This document shows, piece by piece, positions 1 to 11,375 of a DNA stretch of 64,000 nt. The notes below the pieces were generated by a model, which saw only the letters and a program-made list of their open reading frames with translations, was not told where the DNA came from and made no database searches. The position numbers and the translations under genes are program-made. Position 1 is the first letter of the stretch, and every line of letters begins with the position of its first letter. The stretch is from Streptomyces sp. NBC_01016 (GTDB taxonomy: Bacteria > Actinomycetota > Actinomycetes > Streptomycetales > Streptomycetaceae). The DNA lies in assembly GCF_026341035.1 (NCBI RefSeq), contig NZ_JAPEOQ010000001.1, forward strand, positions 2,604,001 through 2,668,000. Reading direction: 5' to 3'.

Positions 1-2967
<2,967 letters not shown>

Positions 2968-2995
2968 CGGCCGGGAGTCACCCGATCGGCGCATA

Positions 2996-3055
2996 CCAGA
3001 CGCAGACGGAACGCCGGGGTCATTCGGGCAACCGTGCCCGGGCGCGTCCGTCTGG
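2996..3055 (+). terminator. Branched hairpin after ligA
   Basis: An outer stem CCAGACG (2996-3002) / CGTCTGG (3049-3055) encloses an inner stem CGGGCA-ACCG-TGCCCG (3025-3040). There is no U tract, as is common in streptomycetes. A second small hairpin, CTCGCT/AGCGAG, lies at 3129-3147 in the upstream region of the next gene. Confidence 0.45.
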
Positions 3056-3195
3056 TGCCCGTGGAAGCCTTCTGCGGCCTACTGTTGAGGTGTGCGGCTG
3101 CCGAGTCCTGCTGCGGATGGGGCGAATCCTCGCTCACTCGAAGCGAGGAGAGCGGGCAGCGGACGCAGGCACCGCCGGCAGTGAGAGGGACGGGA

Positions 3196-5913
3196 ATGGA
3201 ACCGACCGAGAGCGCCGCCCCGGACTCACGCCTGCGCCCGCGTCGACGCGCGCGGCGCGATACGGCACCGCGCCCCGACTGCGGCGACGGAGTCGACGGC
3301 AGCGAAAGCGGTCACGGGGAGAGCGAGCGCGGTGGTGTGGTGAACTGGCGCAAATGGTGGCGTGCGGCCGGATTCGGTGCCGACCGGACGGGCGGGACCC
3401 CGGTCCCCGGCGCGTCCGGTCCCGAAGTGGCGGGCCACGAAGGGCTGCTGAGGCGCGGGGCGAAGGATCGCCCTGCGGACAGCGGCAGTTCGATCGACAT
3501 CCACACCGCGGCAGGACCGGAGCAGCCCGCCCCGGCCCGGCCCCGAGGCATCGACGAGCCCCTGCGCAGCCTGCCGGCCCGCCCCCCGAGGTCCGAAGGC
3601 GCACCCGGCGTGCGCATATCCGGTGACCGGGCGGCGGGCGGCGGGGAGTCCAACGGCTTCAGGACCGGCGCGCGTCCGCAGGGCGAAGCCAACACCCCGA
3701 CCGGCGACCGCGTGCGTGACGGCCGAGGAGTCGTGTCCGGGCGCGCCGTGGGCCCCGGCAGGGCCCAGGGCCCGCTCCCCGGGACCGCCCCCGCGGGCGG
3801 CCGGGTCGGAATGGCGACACCCGCGCGTAATCAGTACGCGGGGCAGGGGGAGACATCGCGGGCCGCGCTCGTGCCGCTGCTGCCCGGCGTGGTGGTGGCG
3901 CTCGCCGCCGTGGTGCTCGGCGGCGGTTTCTACTGGTCGCTCCGGCAGGGGCACGCGCTCTTCCCGTCCGGCACGGTCGGCTGGTGCCTCGCGATCCTGA
4001 CCGGGATCATCGTCGGCCACCTCGTCGCGCTCGGCCGCGACCGCTGGTGGGGCGGCACCGGATCCGGCGCGGCCCTCACCCTCGCCGTGCTGCTCCTGTA
4101 CGGCTGGGTGCCCGCGGGCATGGTCAGCCTCACGGTCGTCGTCCTCGTCGGCATCGCCCGCAGGCACCGCTGGCGCCAGGGCCTGTTGCACGGGGCGATC
4201 GACATCCTCGGCATCGGAGCGGGCGCCCTCGTCCTCGCCGCGTTCGGCCGCGTGCCGTCCGTCGAGGCGCCGTGGAAGCCGGAGGGCTGGAGCATCTCGG
4301 CCGTGCCCGAGGTGGCCCTCGCGGCGTTCGCGTATCTGCTGATCACCCGCACTCTGCTCTGGTACGTGCATGCACCACCGAACTCGGGGCTGCCGACCGT
4401 CGCCCGCACCGCGCTCGTGCGGCAGGCCCTTGTCGCCGTCGCGCTGCTCGGGATCGCGCCGCTGATCTGCGTCGTCGCGATCGCCCTGCCGGTGCTGCTT
4501 CCGCTGTTCGCGATCCCGTTGATCGCGCTCGACTCCACGCTGTGGATCGCGCGGGCCCGCGCCGAGGAGCAACTGCGCGACCCGCTCACCGGTCTGCCGA
4601 ACCGGCAGTGGCTGCTGGAGCGGACCTGGAGTGCGCTCGACGACGCCGAGCGGATCGGGGTGCGCAGCGCGCTGATGCTGATCGACCTCGACCGGTTCCG
4701 TTCGGTGAACGACACGCTCGGCCACCTCGCCGGTGACCGGCTCCTGCTGCAGATCGCGGATCGGCTGAGAGCGGCACTGCCGCGCGGTGCGGAGGTCGCG
4801 CGCCTCGGCGGCGACGAGTTCGCCGTGCTGCTGCCCGTCGCCGACTCCACGACGTCCGCGACGCGCGTGGCCCGCAACCTCGTGGCGACCCTCGGTTCGC
4901 CCCTCGACCTGGACGGTCTGACCCTCGTACTGGAGGCGAGCGCGGGACTCGCCGTCTTCCCCGACCACGCGCTGGACGCCGAGGGGCTGTTGCGCCGGGC
5001 CGACGTCGCGATGTACCAGGCCAAGCGGGACCGCACCGGTGTGGAGGTCTACGAGTCGAAGCGGGACTCCAACACGCCCGACCGGCTCGGCCTGTTGGGC
5101 GATCTGCGGCGCGCGCTCGACGCGGGCGACGTAGAGCTGCACTACCAGCCGAAGGTCCGGTTCGACGGGCACGTGGCGGGCCTGGAGGCGCTCGTACGGT
5201 GGGTGCACCCGGAGCGCGGAAAGGTCCCGCCGGACGAGTTCATCGCCATCGCCGAGTCCTCCGGGCTCATGCCGCATCTGACCGAGTACGTCCTGGAGAC
5301 GGCGCTCGGACAGGTCGCGCGCTGGCGTGCGCAGGGGCTGCACGTGCCGGTCGCGGTGAACGTGTCGCCGCGTGATGTGCACACGCCCGGCTTCGCGGGA
5401 GCGGTCGCCGCGCGGCTCGCTCGGCACGGGGTCCCTGCCGGGTCGTTGCAGCTGGAGATAACGGAGCACGTGCTGCTCGAGGACCCGCAGCGGGCGGCGG
5501 ACACCCTGGCGGGGCTTACGGGGCACGGCGTGAAGATGTCGCTCGACGACTTCGGCACCGGTTACTCGTCGCTGGTCCACCTGCGGCGGCTCCCGGTGAG
5601 CGAGCTGAAGATCGACCGGTCGTTCGTGGCCCGGCTCGCCGTGGACAACGAGGACGCGGAGATCGTGCGCTGCACCGTCGACCTGGCGCATTCGCTCGGC
5701 CTGCTGGTCGTGGCGGAGGGCGTCGAGGACGACGAGACGTGGGAGCGGCTGCGGGACCTGGGCTGCGATGCGGTGCAGGGGTGGCTGGTCGCCGCCGCGA
5801 TGCCGCCCGACGAGACGACGGCGTGGCTCCGCGCGCGGGGCGATCGGGGCTGGCAACGGTTGCCCGCGGCGCTCCCGGCGGCCCCCGGCGACGAGTGCGG
5901 GCCTCTCGCCTGA
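3196..5913 (+). CDS. rmdB: Membrane GGDEF-EAL protein, RmdB-like c-di-GMP phosphodiesterase/cyclase
   Basis: Controls cyclic di-GMP, the second messenger that holds Streptomyces in vegetative growth through BldD. From the ATG at 3196 (GAGAGGGA upstream) the protein has 905 residues. A disordered, Arg/Gly/Pro-rich region of about 210 residues is followed by several membrane segments (about 220-440), then GGDEF and EAL domains. Both signature motifs are intact: GGDEF at 538-542 and EAL at 664-666, with a complete DDFGTGYSS loop. No RxxD inhibitory site sits in front of GGDEF. In S. coelicolor the ligA-adjacent protein is RmdB, which works mainly as a phosphodiesterase; the name here rests on position and architecture. 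The start is uncertain: GTG 3340 and ATG 3811 also lie in frame. Confidence 0.85.
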   Translation: MEPTESAAPDSRLRPRRRARRDTAPRPDCGDGVDGSESGHGESERGGVVNWRKWWRAAGFGADRTGGTPVPGASGPEVAGHEGLLRRGAKDRPADSGSSIDIHTAAGPEQPAPARPRGIDEPLRSLPARPPRSEGAPGVRISGDRAAGGGESNGFRTGARPQGEANTPTGDRVRDGRGVVSGRAVGPGRAQGPLPGTAPAGGRVGMATPARNQYAGQGETSRAALVPLLPGVVVALAAVVLGGGFYWSLRQGHALFPSGTVGWCLAILTGIIVGHLVALGRDRWWGGTGSGAALTLAVLLLYGWVPAGMVSLTVVVLVGIARRHRWRQGLLHGAIDILGIGAGALVLAAFGRVPSVEAPWKPEGWSISAVPEVALAAFAYLLITRTLLWYVHAPPNSGLPTVARTALVRQALVAVALLGIAPLICVVAIALPVLLPLFAIPLIALDSTLWIARARAEEQLRDPLTGLPNRQWLLERTWSALDDAERIGVRSALMLIDLDRFRSVNDTLGHLAGDRLLLQIADRLRAALPRGAEVARLGGDEFAVLLPVADSTTSATRVARNLVATLGSPLDLDGLTLVLEASAGLAVFPDHALDAEGLLRRADVAMYQAKRDRTGVEVYESKRDSNTPDRLGLLGDLRRALDAGDVELHYQPKVRFDGHVAGLEALVRWVHPERGKVPPDEFIAIAESSGLMPHLTEYVLETALGQVARWRAQGLHVPVAVNVSPRDVHTPGFAGAVAARLARHGVPAGSLQLEITEHVLLEDPQRAADTLAGLTGHGVKMSLDDFGTGYSSLVHLRRLPVSELKIDRSFVARLAVDNEDAEIVRCTVDLAHSLGLLVVAEGVEDDETWERLRDLGCDAVQGWLVAAAMPPDETTAWLRARGDRGWQRLPAALPAAPGDECGPLA

Positions 5914-6013
5914 CGGTGCGCCCCACGCGGACGCGGCCCACGCCACCGGCGGTGCGGGCCATCCGCGGCTGGGCTCGCGCCGTAGGAGGCAGCGGCGCAG
6001 CCGCATGCCGTAA

Positions 6014-6032
6014 GGGGCGCGGGGAACTGCGC
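6014..6032 (+). repeat. Short dispersed repeat, copy 1
   Basis: GGGGCGCGGGGAACTGCGC. The same 19-base string recurs at 60024-60042. Similar strings are common between Streptomyces genes. Confidence 0.6.
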
Positions 6033-6051
6033 GCCCAGCCACGTCATACGT

Positions 6052-6200
6052 GCACCGGGGTGCGGCCCCACCCCGGCCCCGCAGGCCGGTCACCGGCCCG
6101 GAGGACCCGCACCGGGGCGCGGCCCCACCCCGCCCCCGCAGGCCGGTCACCGGCCCCGAGGACCCGCACCGGCGTGCCGCCCCACCCCGCCCCCGCAAAC
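6052..6200. repeat. 57-bp tandem repeat, about 2.6 copies
   Basis: Units start at 6052, 6109 and 6166 with GCACCGG. The first two are full 57-bp units with few differences; the third is truncated and diverged. Each unit contains the palindrome GCCGGTCACCGGC. Because 57 is a multiple of three, open frames with 19-residue repeats appear on both strands, but no ribosome binding site accompanies them, so this looks like a non-coding minisatellite. Confidence 0.8.
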
Positions 6201-6273
6201 CCGTTCCTCGGCACGGCTCCGCGCCCCATAGGATTGGGGCCAAACCGAGAACACGCACCCCGTGAGGATCCGC

Positions 6274-6570
6274 ATGCCTGGCATCACGCGCGAGGAGGTC
6301 GCCCACCTCGCCCGGCTGGCGCGTCTGGAGCTGAAGCCCGAAGAGCTCGACCACTTCGCAGGCCAGCTCGACGACATCATCGGCGCGGTCGCCCGCGTCA
6401 GCGAAGTCGCCGACCAAGACGTACCGCCGACTTCGCACCCGCTGCCGCTGACGAACGTCATGCGCAAGGACGAGGTCCGTCCGTCGCTCACCCCCGAGCA
6501 GGCGCTTTCCGGCGCCCCGGCCCAGGAGCAGCAGCGTTTCAAGGTGCCGCAGATCCTGGGGGAGGACTAA
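6274..6570 (+). CDS. gatC: Asp-tRNA(Asn)/Glu-tRNA(Gln) amidotransferase subunit C
   Basis: Small subunit of GatCAB, which amidates Glu-tRNA(Gln) and Asp-tRNA(Asn) in organisms lacking the direct synthetases; GatC stabilises the GatA-GatB interface. The 98-residue protein begins [20 protein letters not shown], the usual helical GatC start. The ATG at 6274 is chosen over GTG 6262 because GAGGA stands at the right distance and the family N-terminus matches. gatA begins 6 bases after the stop, so the genes are co-translated. Confidence 0.95.
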   Translation: MPGITREEVAHLARLARLELKPEELDHFAGQLDDIIGAVARVSEVADQDVPPTSHPLPLTNVMRKDEVRPSLTPEQALSGAPAQEQQRFKVPQILGED

Positions 6571-6576
6571 ACAGTC

Positions 6577-8082
6577 ATGACGGACATCAACGTCAACATC
6601 ATCAAGCTGACCGCCGCCGAGATCGCGGCGAAGATCGCTTCCGGCGAGCTCACCGCCGTCGAGGTCACCGAGGCCCACCTGGCCCGGATCGAGGCCGTCG
6701 ACGAGAAGGTGAACGCCTTCCTGCACGTCGACCGTGAAGGCGCCCTGAAGCAGGCCGCCGCCGTCGACGAGAAGCGCGCCAAGGGCGAGAAGCTCGGCCC
6801 GCTGGCCGGCGTCCCGCTCGCGCTGAAGGACATCTTCACCACGGAGGGGATCCCGACCACGGTCGGCTCGAAGATCCTCGAAGGGTGGATCCCGCCGTAC
6901 GACGCGACGCTGGTCAAGAACCTGAAGGCCGCCGACGTCGTCATCCTCGGCAAGACCAACATGGACGAGTTCGCCATGGGGTCCAGCACCGAGAACAGCG
7001 CGTACGGGCCCACCGGCAACCCGTGGGACCTCACCCGGATCCCGGGCGGCTCCGGCGGCGGTTCCTCCGCCTCCCTCGCCGCGTACGAGGCCCCGCTCGC
7101 CATCGGCACGGACACCGGCGGCTCGATCCGCCAGCCCGCGGCCGTCACCGGCACCGTCGGCGTCAAGCCGACCTACGGCGGCGTCTCCCGCTTCGGCATG
7201 GTGGCGTTCAGCTCCAGCCTCGACCAGGGTGGGCCCTGCGCCCGCACCGTCCTCGACGCCGCGCTCCTGCACGAGGCCATCGCCGGCCACGACCCGCTCG
7301 ACTCCACGTCCATCGACGCCCCGGTCCCGGCGGTCGTCGAGGCCGCGAAGAACGGCAGCGTCCAGGGCATGCGCGTGGGCGTCGTCAAGCAGTTCCGCGG
7401 CGAGGGCTACCAGGCCGGTGTCGTGCAGCGCTTCGACGAGTCCGTCGAGCTGCTGAAGTCGCTGGGCGCCGAGATCGTCGAGCTGGACTGCCCGTCGTTC
7501 GACCTGGCCCTGTCGGCGTACTACCTGATCGCGCCGTCCGAGTGCTCCTCGAACCTCGCCCGGTTCGACGCCATGCGCTACGGCCTGCGCGTCGGCGACG
7601 ACGGTTCGCACTCCGCCGAGGAGGTCACCGCGCTGACCCGCGAGGCGGGCTTCGGCGACGAGGTCAAGCGCCGCATCATCCTGGGCACGTACGCGCTGAG
7701 CTCCGGCTATTACGACGCGTACTACGGCAGCGCCCAGAAGGTGCGCACGCTCATCACCCAGGAGTTCGAGGCCGCGTTCGAGAGCGTGGACGTCATCGTC
7801 TCCCCGACGACGCCGACCACCGCCTTCCCGATCGGCGAGCGCGCCGACGACCCGATGGCGATGTATCTCGCGGACCTGTGCACGATTCCGACCAACCTGG
7901 CGGGGAACTCGGCGATGTCGCTGCCCTGCGGCCTGGCCCCCGAGGACGGGCTGCCGGTCGGCCTGCAGATCATCGCCCCCGCGATGAAGGACGACCGCCT
8001 GTACAAGGTGGGATCCGCCGTAGAGGCCGCTTTCGTGGAAAAGTGGGGACACCCGCTGCTTGAGGAGGCTCCGTCGCTGTGA
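6577..8082 (+). CDS. gatA: Asp/Glu-tRNA amidotransferase subunit A (amidase)
   Basis: Releases ammonia from glutamine for the GatB transamidation site. The 501-residue protein has the amidase signature: catalytic Lys in the VPLALKD segment, the Gly/Ser-rich [10 protein letters not shown] stretch, and the nucleophile region in [11 protein letters not shown]. The last codons overlap the GTG of the next small gene by four bases. Nothing is unusual in length or composition. Confidence 0.97.
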   Translation: MTDINVNIIKLTAAEIAAKIASGELTAVEVTEAHLARIEAVDEKVNAFLHVDREGALKQAAAVDEKRAKGEKLGPLAGVPLALKDIFTTEGIPTTVGSKILEGWIPPYDATLVKNLKAADVVILGKTNMDEFAMGSSTENSAYGPTGNPWDLTRIPGGSGGGSSASLAAYEAPLAIGTDTGGSIRQPAAVTGTVGVKPTYGGVSRFGMVAFSSSLDQGGPCARTVLDAALLHEAIAGHDPLDSTSIDAPVPAVVEAAKNGSVQGMRVGVVKQFRGEGYQAGVVQRFDESVELLKSLGAEIVELDCPSFDLALSAYYLIAPSECSSNLARFDAMRYGLRVGDDGSHSAEEVTALTREAGFGDEVKRRIILGTYALSSGYYDAYYGSAQKVRTLITQEFEAAFESVDVIVSPTTPTTAFPIGERADDPMAMYLADLCTIPTNLAGNSAMSLPCGLAPEDGLPVGLQIIAPAMKDDRLYKVGSAVEAAFVEKWGHPLLEEAPSL

Positions 8083-8321
8083 GTGCCATGGCAAAGAAGG
8101 CCAAGAACTTCAAGAAGTCCAAGACCGGCGTCTATGTCTCGCTGGCCAGCACTGCCTTCGGGGCGCTCAGCGTCGCGAAGCAGGCGAAGATGGCCCGCAA
8201 CGACAACGACACCCTGCGGCTGGTCGACGCCGCCGTGTCCGCCGCCGCCATCGTCACCGGCATGGCGATCCTCTACCGGGAGCTCAAGCGCCTGGGCGAC
8301 GACGACGTCCTGCTGGGCTGA
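8079..8321 (+). CDS. Small conserved protein between gatA and gatB
   Basis: An 80-residue protein from GTG 8079, which overlaps the gatA stop as GTGA; GAGGAGG about 10 bases upstream favours it over ATG 8088. The N-terminus is Lys-rich ([13 protein letters not shown]). Two hydrophobic stretches follow (about 18-32 and 50-65), ending in [15 protein letters not shown]. The second could span the membrane. I do not know a function. Its position inside gatCAB, with tight coupling to gatA, makes it a genuine expressed gene rather than a chance frame. Confidence 0.8.
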   Translation: MSAMAKKAKNFKKSKTGVYVSLASTAFGALSVAKQAKMARNDNDTLRLVDAAVSAAAIVTGMAILYRELKRLGDDDVLLG

Positions 8322-8340
8322 GAGGGAAGTTTCAGAAATC

Positions 8341-9861
8341 GTGACTGCCACGACCACTTCCGAGCTGATGGGGTACGAGGACGCGCTCGCGTCGTACGAC
8401 CCGGTCATGGGCCTTGAGGTCCACGTCGAGCTCGGCACGAAGACCAAGATGTTCTGCGGCTGCTCCACCGAGCTGAAGCAGGACGCCAACAGCCAGACCT
8501 GCCCGACCTGCCTCGGCCTGCCCGGCGCGCTGCCGGTCGTGAACGAGATCGGCATCGAGTCGGCCATCAAGATCGGCCTCGCGCTCAACTGCTCGATCGC
8601 CGAGTGGTGCCGCTTCGCCCGGAAGAACTACTTCTATCCGGACATGCCGAAGAACTTCCAGACCTCCCAGTACGACGAGCCGATCGCCTTCGACGGCTAC
8701 CTCGACGTACAGCTGGAGGACGGCGAGGTCTTCCGCGTGGAGATCGAGCGCGCCCACATGGAGGAGGACACCGGCAAGTCGACGCACGTCGGCGGTGCCA
8801 CGGGTCGTATCCAGGGCGCCTCGCACTCGCTGCTCGACTACAACCGCGCGGGCATCCCGCTCATCGAGATCGTCACCAAGCCCATCGAGGGCGCGGGCGA
8901 GCGGGCCCCCGAGGTCGCGAAGGCGTACGTCGCCGAGCTGCGCGAGGTCATCAAGGCGCTCGACGTGTCCGAGGCCCGGATGGACAAGGGCCAGATGCGC
9001 TGCGACGTGAACCTCTCCCTGCGGCCGCACGGCCGCGAGGAGTTCGGCACGCGCTCCGAGACGAAGAACGTGAACTCGCTGCGTTCCGTCGAGCGCGCCG
9101 CGCGGTACGAGATCATGCGGCACGCCGCGGTGCTGTCCTCCGGCGGATCGATCGTGCAGGAGACCCGTCACTTCCACGAGGAGGACGGCTCCACCACGTC
9201 GGGCCGCATCAAGGACAACGCCGAGGACTACCGGTACTTCCCGGAGCCCGACCTGGTGCCCGTCGCCCCGTCCCGCGAGTGGGTCGAGGCGCTGCGTGCC
9301 GAGCTCCCGGAGATGCCGCTCACGCAGCGCAACCGGCTGATCGAGGAGTGGGCCGTCAGCGCCCACGACATGCAGTCGATCCGCAACGCCGGCGCCATCG
9401 GCCCGATCGTCGCGACGATCAACGCCGGTGCCGACTCGGCGTCCGCCCGCAAGTGGTGGATGGGTGAGCTGGCCCGTTCCGCGAACGACCAGGGCGTCGA
9501 GCTGGGCGCGCTGCCGATCACGCCGGAGCAGGTGGCCCGCGTGTCCGAGCTGGTCGCCGCGGGTGACCTCAACGACAAGCTGGCCCGCCAGGTCATCGAC
9601 GGCGTCCTCAAGGGCGAGGGCACGCCGGACGAGGTCGTCGAGAAGCGCGGCCTGAAGGTCGTCTCGGACGAGGGTGCGCTCACCACTGCCGTGGAGGAGG
9701 CGATCGCGGGCAACGCGGCGATCGCCGACAAGATCCGGGGTGGCAAGGTGGCGGCCGTCGGTGCGCTCGTGGGCGCCGTCATGAAGGCGACCCGGGGTCA
9801 GGCCGACGCGGCCCGCGTCAAGGAACTGATCCTGGAGAAGTTGGGCGTCAGCGAAGGCTGA
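8341..9861 (+). CDS. gatB: Asp/Glu-tRNA amidotransferase subunit B
   Basis: Binds the misacylated tRNA, phosphorylates its side chain and transfers ammonia from GatA. From GTG 8341 the product is 506 residues; the frame runs on upstream, but the family start and the end of the preceding small gene support 8341. The catalytic cradle carries [19 protein letters not shown] with the paired Cys and [13 protein letters not shown] zinc-type cysteines. The C-terminal helical and YqeY-like tail runs from about residue 355 to the end ([17 protein letters not shown]). An AGAGGGA sequence lies 12-18 bases upstream. Confidence 0.97.
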   Translation: MTATTTSELMGYEDALASYDPVMGLEVHVELGTKTKMFCGCSTELKQDANSQTCPTCLGLPGALPVVNEIGIESAIKIGLALNCSIAEWCRFARKNYFYPDMPKNFQTSQYDEPIAFDGYLDVQLEDGEVFRVEIERAHMEEDTGKSTHVGGATGRIQGASHSLLDYNRAGIPLIEIVTKPIEGAGERAPEVAKAYVAELREVIKALDVSEARMDKGQMRCDVNLSLRPHGREEFGTRSETKNVNSLRSVERAARYEIMRHAAVLSSGGSIVQETRHFHEEDGSTTSGRIKDNAEDYRYFPEPDLVPVAPSREWVEALRAELPEMPLTQRNRLIEEWAVSAHDMQSIRNAGAIGPIVATINAGADSASARKWWMGELARSANDQGVELGALPITPEQVARVSELVAAGDLNDKLARQVIDGVLKGEGTPDEVVEKRGLKVVSDEGALTTAVEEAIAGNAAIADKIRGGKVAAVGALVGAVMKATRGQADAARVKELILEKLGVSEG

Positions 9862-9924
9862 CAGCGCCTGGGCGGCGGTGCATCGGGTTGCCGGTGGGCC
9901 GCCGCCTCTTCGTGTCCGACGTCT

Positions 9925-9972
9925 CGGGGCTCCGCCCCGGACCCCGCTGCTCAAACGCCGCAGGGGCTTAAA
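9925..9972. repeat. Dispersed GC-rich repeat, copy A
   Basis: Begins with the palindrome CGGGGCTCCGCCCCG, continues GGACCCCG, and ends CTCAAACGCCGCAGGGGCTTAAA. Related copies lie at 40594-40641, about 50783-50880 and about 55998-56052 (reverse orientation). It fills the gap between gatB and the permease and ends against the TTG start of that gene. Confidence 0.75.
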
Positions 9973-11202
9973 TTGCTCGTCTCCCTCGCCCTTCTCGCTG
10001 TCACGCTCGTTTTCGCGGTCCTGCGTCCCCGTAAGTGGCCGGAGGCCGTTGTTGCTGTGCCTGCGGCGGGGGTGGCCGTGGTCGCGGGGGAAGTGACGCC
10101 CGCCCACGCCTGGGCCGAGGTCCAGGAGCTGCTTCCGGTCGTCGGGTTCCTCGCCGGGATTCTGCTGCTGGCCCAACTGTGCGCCGACGAAGGCCTGTTC
10201 AAGGCGGCCGGTGACCTGGTCGCCCGCGCCTGTCACGGCAGCCCGAAGCGCATGCTCGGCGGCGTCTTCGCGGTGGCCGCCGGGATCACCGCCGTACTGA
10301 GCCTCGACGCCACCGTCGTCCTGCTCACCCCGGTCGTCTTCGCGACCGCGGCCCGGATCGGCGCACGCCCGCGCCCGCACGTCTACGCGAGCGCCCACCT
10401 CGCCAACTCGGCGTCCCTGCTGCTGCCCGTGTCGAACCTGACGAACCTGCTGGCCTTCGCGGCGAGCGGGCTCACGTTCACGCACTTCGCCGGGCTCATG
10501 GCGCTCCCGTGGCTGGTGGCGATCGGCATCGAGTACCTGGTGTTCCGCCGCTACTTCGCGCGCGACCTGGCCGCGCCCGCGCACGACCCCGACCCCGAAG
10601 AGCCGCCCGGCGTCCCGCTGTTCACCCTCACGGTGCTCGTGCTCACGCTCGCCGGATTCGTCGTCACGTCCTTCGCGGGCATCGAGCCGCTGTGGGCCGC
10701 CTTCGCCGGGGCGGCCGTTCTCGGAGCCCGGGCCCTCGCCCGCCGCCACAGCACCCCGGTGGAACTGCTCAAGGCGGCCAACCTGCCGTTCTGCCTCTTC
10801 GTTCTCGCGCTCGGCGTCGTGGTCAAGGCCGTGGTCGACAACGGGCTCGGGGACGGGATCGCCCGCGTTCTGCCGGACGGTTCGTCCCTGCCCGCGCTGC
10901 TCGCGATCGCCGGGGTCGCGGCGCTTCTCTCCAACGTCATCAACAACCTGCCGGCGATCCTCGCCCTGCTCCCGGTCGTCGCCCCGATGGGCCCGGGACC
11001 GGTGCTCGCCGCCCTGATCGGCGTCAACCTCGGCCCCAACCTCACGTACGTCGGCTCCCTGGCGACCCTCCTGTGGCGGCGCATCGTGCACGACCACGGC
11101 ACGGAGCCCGAGCTGGGAGAATTCACCCGCCTCGGCCTGCTCACGGTCCCCGCGACGCTGGCGGCGTCGACGGTGGCGTTGTGGGCCGTGCTCTCACTGT
11201 GA
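9973..11202 (+). CDS. ArsB/NhaD-type (SLC13-like) anion or ion permease
   Basis: A 409-residue inner-membrane protein with about 10-12 hydrophobic segments. It resembles the ArsB/NhaD/CitMHS superfamily: the first half contains LSLDATVVLLTPVVFA and the second VAALLSNVINNLPAILALLP. These two Asp/Asn-rich half-repeat motifs line the transport path in that superfamily. The ion is not clear from sequence; arsenite, sodium or a carboxylate are all possible, and no arsenic genes are nearby. The TTG at 9973 is the only early start that keeps the first membrane helix, but it sits directly on a dispersed repeat with only a weak AGGGG before it, so the start is uncertain. Confidence 0.75.
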   Translation: MLVSLALLAVTLVFAVLRPRKWPEAVVAVPAAGVAVVAGEVTPAHAWAEVQELLPVVGFLAGILLLAQLCADEGLFKAAGDLVARACHGSPKRMLGGVFAVAAGITAVLSLDATVVLLTPVVFATAARIGARPRPHVYASAHLANSASLLLPVSNLTNLLAFAASGLTFTHFAGLMALPWLVAIGIEYLVFRRYFARDLAAPAHDPDPEEPPGVPLFTLTVLVLTLAGFVVTSFAGIEPLWAAFAGAAVLGARALARRHSTPVELLKAANLPFCLFVLALGVVVKAVVDNGLGDGIARVLPDGSSLPALLAIAGVAALLSNVINNLPAILALLPVVAPMGPGPVLAALIGVNLGPNLTYVGSLATLLWRRIVHDHGTEPELGEFTRLGLLTVPATLAASTVALWAVLSL

Positions 11203-11375
11203 GTGCGCGCTTTGTTGCGACTGCACCCCCTTGTGAGTAAGGACACGAAAGAGACAAAGGATCACTTCCGGCTGTAAGAGTGTCTCGTCATTGCTCATGT
11301 GTTCTTTGCGGTCGGTACACGCACCAAGCGGATGTTCCCGGACAAAGATCAACGAATGACTCAGGGAGCGCGTCC

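Larger units (their letters stand above)
5914..6273. other. Gene-free 360-bp region with repeats upstream of gatC
   Basis: No credible gene. It holds a short Streptomyces-type dispersed repeat near 6014-6032 and a 57-bp tandem repeat at 6052-6200, listed separately. GAGGA just before 6274 is the gatC ribosome binding site. The gatCAB promoter must lie here or upstream, but I see no convincing -35/-10 pair. Confidence 0.6.

Noticed and set aside
6044..6229. A 61-codon minus-strand frame of 19-residue repeats
   Set aside because: It is a by-product of the 57-bp tandem repeat; it has no ribosome site and the frame is open on both strands.
5739..6737. A 332-codon plus-strand frame spanning the end of the GGDEF-EAL gene, the repeats and gatC
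   Set aside because: It overlaps two secure genes in another frame and gives Arg/Pro-rich sequence without domains.
3226..8094. A 1622-codon open frame on the minus strand, and others like it (8332-11097, 11361-14066, 15263-18445, 37824-40505; plus-strand 32885-35836)
   Set aside because: They lie opposite well-supported genes. Their translations are low-complexity and rich in Arg, Gly, Asp or Val, as expected from the reverse of GC-biased codons, and show no domains.
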